Part shown: positions 61,201 to 64,000 of the stretch, in pieces
Numbering within the stretch: position 1 is the first letter of the stretch
Layout: the number at the start of each line of letters is the position of its first letter
NCBI GenBank assembly: GCA_916613615.1
Contig: OU744730.1
Location: 32,088,815 to 32,152,814 of the forward strand
Source: Steromphala cineraria
Lineage: Eukaryota; Mollusca; Gastropoda; Trochida; Trochidae
Reading direction: 5' to 3'
Length of the DNA stretch: 64,000 bases
The notes under the pieces: model-generated
What the model was told of the DNA's origin: nothing
Database searches by the model: none
Seen by the model: only the letters and a program-made list of their open reading frames with translations
Translations under genes and position numbers: made by a program

Positions 61201-61903
61201 TAAGTCATAACAAATGTGAAAGACTTGACCCCATTATTCTGAGGACAATATCCTCAAATATCCCCCTACCATCTTCCCCCCGCCACCCCGGATCTGTCGC
61301 CGATTTCCCCGCGAAATTTCACATGTTGTTTCCATGAGTATCCTTCCGTGACTGTTGCACGCGGCGCGCCAAAGTCTGTACCCATTGATAACATTCCTTA
61401 GGCCGAGCGAACTCGTTACCAGACACCAGCAATGGTCAAATGTTAACGCGCAACCGTACTGACATCGTGAAGCACGTGCACTTCGAGCACTTGTCAGTTT
61501 CAAGGCTGCACGAGATTCACGAACTGCTCACTTATTCCACGTGCTGCGCATGCAGTTGCGTCATCACTCATGTAAATAAAGCGTCAAACACTGAAAAACA
61601 CGTAAATCACGTGCAAAACGTGTTGACAGAACGTTAGGCGTTAAAAAGATAATGACATGGTTATGACAATGACAAAGAATACTTACCCCCTCCATTTTGT
61701 TGTGTTAAATATGGAAAACGCCAAACGTTGCCTAGTCCTACGGCGTAACTGATCACCATAAAGAAGTACTGCAGTTTGCTGTCCCACGCCGCTCGAACCG
61801 GTTCCATTTCAATGATAATTTCAGGCGTGTCCATCGCATCTGCATTCAAAGGAGCAGTTAATTCAGGATTTTCCTCCATGATTTCTGTATTTTTCTTTAC
61901 CAT
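39893..61903 (-). CDS. SLC6A15/17-like: Sodium-dependent amino-acid transporter, SLC6A15/SLC6A17 type, 9 coding exons
   Basis: Coding exons in order: 61687-61903, 55715-56190, 55177-55287, 49434-49675, 44367-44532, 43461-43668, 42071-42230, 41204-41366, 39893-40234. All junctions are GT-AG and in phase, giving 694 aa with 12 membrane segments. The cytosolic N-terminus leads to TM1 with [10 protein letters not shown] (residues 56-65), the unwound Na+/substrate segment. TM3 holds VYYN, and TM6 [15 protein letters not shown]. Subfamily marks are [35 protein letters not shown] and [11 protein letters not shown]. Sequons NVT, NLS, NIT and NET fall in outer loops. The TM7 serine that binds chloride in GABA transporters is replaced (NWFT), as in SLC6A15 (NFFT), which fits chloride-independent transport of neutral amino acids. 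The likely role is plasma- or vesicle-membrane uptake in neurons; 15 versus 17 cannot be split here. Confidence 0.93.
40424..40560. mobile_element. Diverged fragment of TTAA MITE family 1
   Basis: Contains AGGTGTTCACACAAAAATGG, GCCAATGG and ACTGCTTCTGCCC in family order, heavily decayed. Intron 8 of the transporter gene. Confidence 0.5.
41204..41366 (-). CDS. SLC6A15/17-like: SLC6 gene exon 8
   Basis: [19 protein letters not shown] to [10 protein letters not shown]11; acceptor CTTCACAG, donor TTG|GTAAGC. Confidence 0.95.
42071..42230 (-). CDS. SLC6A15/17-like: SLC6 gene exon 7
   Basis: [19 protein letters not shown] to [10 protein letters not shown]9 and TM10; acceptor GTTCCAG, donor CAG|GTCGGT. 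Confidence 0.95.
42252..42612. repeat. Foldback repeat family 2, copy 2
   Basis: Shares CACCCAAGTGTCTTCTGATATC, split here by one change, then GTGATGTCATAGCA, GATATCTCC-ATGGAGATAT and TTTTGGATGATAAAT with 29654-30112. Unlike copy 1, the first block is not a palindrome. SLC6 intron 6. Confidence 0.7.
42999..43376. mobile_element. Single-unit relative of the ACGG array elements
   Basis: Subterminal 12-bp perfect inverted repeats TATCCCACCGGT (43021-43032) and ACCGGTGGGATA (43363-43374) enclose one degenerate array-like unit (GTTTCCATGGAAATAA, AAAAGGCAC, GTTCTGCTCCGGAAACGAAAT) and a GGACGGACAGAC microsatellite. SLC6 intron 6. Confidence 0.7.
43461..43668 (-). CDS. SLC6A15/17-like: SLC6 gene exon 6
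   Basis: [16 protein letters not shown] to KKKWLLS, TM8 and neighbouring loops; acceptor GTTTCAG, donor CAG|GTATCA. Confidence 0.95.
44166..44401 (-). repeat. 118-bp tandem duplication spanning the end of SLC6 exon 5
   Basis: Unit 2 (44284-44401) contains the last 35 bases of exon 5 with its donor. Unit 1 (44166-44283) is a diverged copy that keeps the frame as [12 protein letters not shown] followed by a GTACTG donor. Shared boxes: TTTCATTTGTAATGGATTA or its TTCCATT variant, ATGATCATCAGACAGTA, and TTAAGATCATCCTGAAG. Confidence 0.8.
44367..44532 (-). CDS. SLC6A15/17-like: SLC6 gene exon 5
   Basis: Outer loop 4 from [16 protein letters not shown] to LQDDLNR; acceptor GTTCCAG, donor AGG|GTACTT. 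Its 3' end and donor are duplicated at 44166-44283. Confidence 0.9.
44717..45055. mobile_element. TTAA MITE family 1, copy 2, right end lost
   Basis: Starts TTAA|AGGGGCAGTAGTAC (TTAA at 44713-44716) and follows the family to CAATTATCAGTGAAAAATTG, but the CTGCCCCT terminus is missing. SLC6 intron 5 lies on the other side of exon 5; this copy is in intron 4. Confidence 0.8.
45056..48954. other. SLC6 intron 4, AT-rich, no nested gene supported
   Basis: Open frames on the minus strand at 47591-47959 and 48268-48495 look protein-like in places but show no known domain, splice pattern or duplicate. A small perfect stem CTGTCA-TTC-TGACAG sits at about 47566. Confidence 0.4.
48955..49350 (-). mobile_element. 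tRNA-derived SINE with L2/CORE-like tail, tail duplicated
   Basis: The minus strand starts with a tRNA-like head: A-box region 49323-49340 and B box GGTTTGAATC (49290-49299). Next comes GTGACCTGGGTC and CTGGGCAAGGCACTTCATCC, then TTAAAATGGGTACCTGAAA, resembling the L2-like 3' half of CORE/MIR-type SINEs. The tail block (CATCCACATTGCACTCAGTC to AGGATGTACGGA) occurs twice in tandem. SLC6 intron 4. Confidence 0.7.
49434..49675 (-). CDS. SLC6A15/17-like: SLC6 gene exon 4
   Basis: [20 protein letters not shown] to [10 protein letters not shown]6 and TM7; acceptor TTTTCCAG, donor CA|GTAAGT. Confidence 0.95.
49676..51682. other. SLC6 intron 3, left part, nothing recognised
   Basis: AT-rich intron DNA without a coding frame, RNA gene or clear repeat. 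Confidence 0.4.
51683..52160. mobile_element. Foldback element with long hairpin
   Basis: 51683-51819 folds into a stem: TTATACCATTCAGA at the left pairs with TCTGAATGGTATAA at the right, with GGGGAGATATCTCCC and GTTATGC/GCATAAC inside. Downstream to 52160 there are further GGTATAAAT-type blocks. The right boundary is a guess. Confidence 0.6.
52581..54119. mobile_element. TTAA-flanked element, family 2, 1.54 kb, non-coding
   Basis: TTAA at 52577-52580 and 54120-54123. The left terminus is AGGGACAGTTCTATTGGG and the right ends CAATAGGACTGTCCCT. Homology of the ends continues for about 45 bp (TTTTTGTGGAAATGAAATTC against GAATTTTGTTTCCACAAAAA). No ORF of transposase size lies inside, so it is non-autonomous. 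A half end of the same family is at about 3455-3500. Confidence 0.8.
54798..55050. mobile_element. MITE, 253 bp, about 55-bp TIRs and 10-bp target duplication
   Basis: The TIR begins CAGTCTAAGTAAACCTAGCC and the element ends in its reverse complement. ACCAAGATTG is repeated exactly at 54788-54797 and 55051-55060. TSD length and long TIRs suggest Mutator-type mobilisation. SLC6 intron 3. Confidence 0.88.
55177..55287 (-). CDS. SLC6A15/17-like: SLC6 gene exon 3
   Basis: 37 codons, [20 protein letters not shown] to HMFTPR (TM5); acceptor TTTTCAG, donor AGG|GTAAAA. Confidence 0.92.
55715..56190 (-). CDS. SLC6A15/17-like: SLC6 gene exon 2
   Basis: Acceptor CCACAG|GAGCC joins as [12 protein letters not shown]; carries TM2, TM3, outer loop 2 and TM4, ending IKSSGK; donor AAG|GTTTGT. 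Confidence 0.95.
57162..58858. mobile_element. Non-autonomous element with 10 tandem units of 145 bp
   Basis: The 5' end ATAGAGCCATTGGCTCTGTA and TGTGGCAAATGTG are shared with 30747. The 145-bp units start at 57349 and repeat to 58750 (AAAGCTACAATTTATAATCC, AAGGAGTCTGTACACAAAG, TTTTTAGGGCGTGGCCCCTG). A (GGAC/GGAT)n microsatellite follows (58756-58803), then an end reading GGGCCTTACAGGCCAGATGA and GCTAAAAA. SLC6 intron 1. Confidence 0.85.
58859..59366. other. SLC6 intron 1, nothing recognised
   Basis: AT-rich spacer between two mobile elements. Confidence 0.4.
59371..59725. mobile_element. TTAA MITE family 1, complete copy
   Basis: 355 bp between TTAA at 59367-59370 and 59726-59729. The ends AGGGGCAGTAGCACGTTTTT and AAAAACGTGCTTCTGCCCCT are inverted repeats with one mismatch. 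The best-preserved copy in the window. Confidence 0.88.
59730..61220. other. SLC6 intron 1, AT-rich, nothing recognised
   Basis: No coding frame, RNA gene or repeat stands out before the GC-richer block at 61220. Confidence 0.4.
61220..61660. promoter_or_regulatory. GC-rich block with three CACGTG E-boxes in intron 1
   Basis: CACGTG occurs at 61473-61478, 61538-61543 and 61608-61613, with further CACGTAAA and AACGTGTT near-matches and a TGCGTCATC CRE-like site (61557-61565). The block sits just inside intron 1, is less AT-rich than the rest of the intron, and could be an enhancer or an alternative promoter. Function is inference. Confidence 0.4.
61687..61903 (-). CDS. SLC6A15/17-like: SLC6 gene exon 1 (start)
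   Basis: [16 protein letters not shown] to TQQNGGG including TM1; donor GGGG|GTAAGT. An in-frame ATG opens the exon. Confidence 0.92.
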
Positions 61904-62910
61904 TTTGTCAGCTAAATTGTAACCTACACTACCAAAGCAACAACGGGACTTCTCTGTAGGTCTAGTGGCGTATTGGTGGACGAGTCTATTTTACTGTCAG
62001 GGGTTTGAAGCATATAAGCGTTCTGAATTACCTATGCTTACATAGGCAGAACCTTCCTGTTCACTAATATGCAACCAATTTCTACCCCGAGGAAATATTT
62101 TACTCTTCCTGAACTGAAGTGGTAATATCTCAAGGTGATTTATCTTTCACATAAATTTTTTCATGTCATCCTTTTTGTCAAATTTGGAGTTTTATCTAAA
62201 AAATATACGTAGTTATCTTTGAAGTGATATAACAGAATATTAAATTCAACTTTCATTTTCAAATTTATATAAGTGTCCTTGTCATGCTGATTGATCTCTA
62301 ATCTTTATTTAAAATAACTGAAGCTTGTATGATAAACGGCAGAATGAAAACAATGTTCATTGGAATGGTATCGACATACGTAGTTATATGGTAGTATAAT
62401 CATCAATGATTTAATCATTTATGAAAAGCGACAGAATCATCCAGAATCTCTGTATCGATATTAAAAGCAAATGATGGTAAAACAAACTATTATTGACAAT
62501 GTTATATTATCAAAGATCAAATATTTGTCCTATACAGATCAAAATAACAAGGTCATACGGCTTCGGAGTCGTAGTAGTTCTAGTAAAATAGTAGATTTAA
62601 AATAGAATGATATTAGTAGAAGTCATAATGATAACGGTAGCAGTAGCAACAACATTATAGAACCAACATCAGAAATATTAGTGGCAATATAATCATAGCA
62701 GCATTATTGAATGGTTGTTAAGATTGCTGGGGAGGGAATGCTCAGAAAGGTAGTTTAACCACTTTTTTGCATTTGAAAAAGTACTTATCCTTTACGAAAG
62801 GCAAAATAATTCAAAATTGATTGCTAAACAAATACAAATTTTCAGAAAAAAGTTCGAATTTTTGCCAGGTAAAGGAAATAAAAAAGTTCATATTTCAACG
62901 CAGTGCGGAA
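61904..62910 (-). promoter_or_regulatory. 5' flank of the SLC6 gene
   Basis: The minus-strand 5' UTR probably lies in 61904-61990. A CCAAT box (ATTGG on the plus strand) is at about 61972. No TATA box is clear. No other gene before the minisatellite. Confidence 0.4.
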
Positions 62911-64000
62911 ATTTGAATTTGTCTGCATGCACTTACTTCATGTATTTGTCTGCATGCACTTACTTCATGTATTTATCTGCATGCACTAACTTCATGAATT
63001 TGTCTGCATGCACTAGCTTCATGAATTTGTCTGCATGCACATACTTCATGAATTTGTCTGCATGCACTTACTTCATGTATTTGTCTGCATGCACTAACTT
63101 CATGAATTTGTCTGCATGGACTTACTTCATGTATTTGTCTGCATGCACTTACTTCATGTATTTATCTGCATGCACTTACTTCATGTATTTGTCTGCATGC
63201 ACTAACTTCATGAATATGTCTGCATGGACTTACTTCATGTAATTGTCTGCATGCACTTACTTCATGTATTTATCTGCATGCACTTACTTCATGAATTTGT
63301 CTGCATGCACTTACTTCATGAATTTGTCTGCATGCACTTACTTCATGAATTTGTCTGCATGCACTTACTTCATGAATTTGTCTGCATGCACTTACTTCAT
63401 GAATTTGTCTGCATGCACATACTTCATGAATTTGTCTGCATGCACTTACTTCATGTATTTGTCTGCATGCACTTACTTCATGAATTTGTCTGCATGCACT
63501 TACTTCATGAATTTGTCTGCATACACTTACTTCATGTATTTGTCTGCATGCACTAACTTCATGAATTTGTCTGCATGGACTTACTTCATGTATTTGTCTG
63601 CATGCACTTACTTCATGTATTTGTCTGCATGCACTAACTTCATGAATATGTCTGCATGGACTTACTTCATGTAATTGTCTGCATGCACTTACTTCATGTA
63701 TTTATCTGCATGCACTTACTTCATGAATTTGTCTGCATGCACATACTTCATGAATTTGTCTGCATGCACTTACTTCATGTATTTGTCTGCATGCACTAAA
63801 TTCATGAATTTGTCTGCATGGACTTACTTCATGTATTTGTCTGCATGCACTTACTTCATGTATTTATCTGCATGCACTTACTTCATGAATTGTTCTGCAT
63901 ACACTGACTTCATGTATTTGTCTGCATGCACTTACTTCATGTATTTGTCTGCATACACTTACTTCATGTATTTGTCTGCATGCACTTACTTCATGTTTTT
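62911..64000. repeat. 27-bp minisatellite, about 40 units, continues past the window
   Basis: The unit is TTTGTCTGCATGCACTTACT followed by TCATGAA/TCATGTA, with regular variants (GGACTT, CTAACTT, ATACACT). Each unit carries TGCATGCA. Since 27 is a multiple of three, long plus-strand frames arise that repeat NLSACTYFM; no splice sites or start context support a gene. Confidence 0.95.

Noticed and set aside
62817..63674. Plus-strand open frames of 110-143 codons repeating NLSACTYFM
   Set aside because: They are by-products of a 27-bp minisatellite whose length is a multiple of three; several frames are open at once and no gene structure is present.

Overview
The window is nuclear DNA of an animal, most likely a bivalve mollusc or other lophotrochozoan. 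It is AT-rich, the genes are split by GT-AG introns, and introns and intergenic DNA are filled with short non-autonomous transposons, tandem arrays and retroelement fragments. The species call is inference from gene content and repeat style; no species-diagnostic sequence was tested.

Four gene-level objects are supported. (1) 56-2447 (-): a broken gene for a TPR protein with a C-terminal TIR-like domain. (2) 14106-16538 (-): an intact single-coding-exon paralogue of 810 aa. (3) 21147-28356 (+): CCDC113/CFAP263, a ciliary coiled-coil protein, fully reconstructed as 8 exons and 384 aa, with an RFX-type X-box 17 bp before its ATG. (4) 39893-61903 (-): an SLC6 amino-acid transporter of the SLC6A15/SLC6A17 type, fully reconstructed as 9 coding exons and 694 aa over 22 kb. 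All exon junctions of (3) and (4) keep the reading frame.

The left third looks like an old tandem segmental duplication. The TPR-TIR gene and the CCDC113 promoter plus first codons occur twice in the same order (56-2447 with 10170-10735, and 14106-16538 with 20600-21166). The two copies were then changed by different insertions: a LINE, a MITE, a SINE and a 93-bp satellite in the left copy; a palindromic MITE and a Penelope-like element in the right copy. The left copy is dead: its TPR-TIR gene carries several frameshifts and its CCDC113 start is cut off by a SINE.

Mobile DNA: a dead LINE (3690-7443) with a 99-bp array where its 5' monomers would be; a 5'-truncated Penelope-like element with GIY-YIG domain (18400-19960); two tRNA-derived SINEs; two TTAA-flanked TIR families; a palindromic 550-bp MITE; a 253-bp MITE with 10-bp target duplication; three elements built around 145-152-bp tandem units and ACGG microsatellites (pearl/Helitron-like style); several foldback elements; and a 27-bp minisatellite that runs off the right edge.

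The genes show no shared pathway. The TPR-TIR pair suggests innate-immune or NAD-linked signalling, CCDC113 acts in motile cilia, and the SLC6 gene moves amino acids across membranes. The best candidates for something new are the TPR-TIR architecture, the duplicated block joining it to a ciliary promoter, and a duplicated exon end inside the transporter gene.
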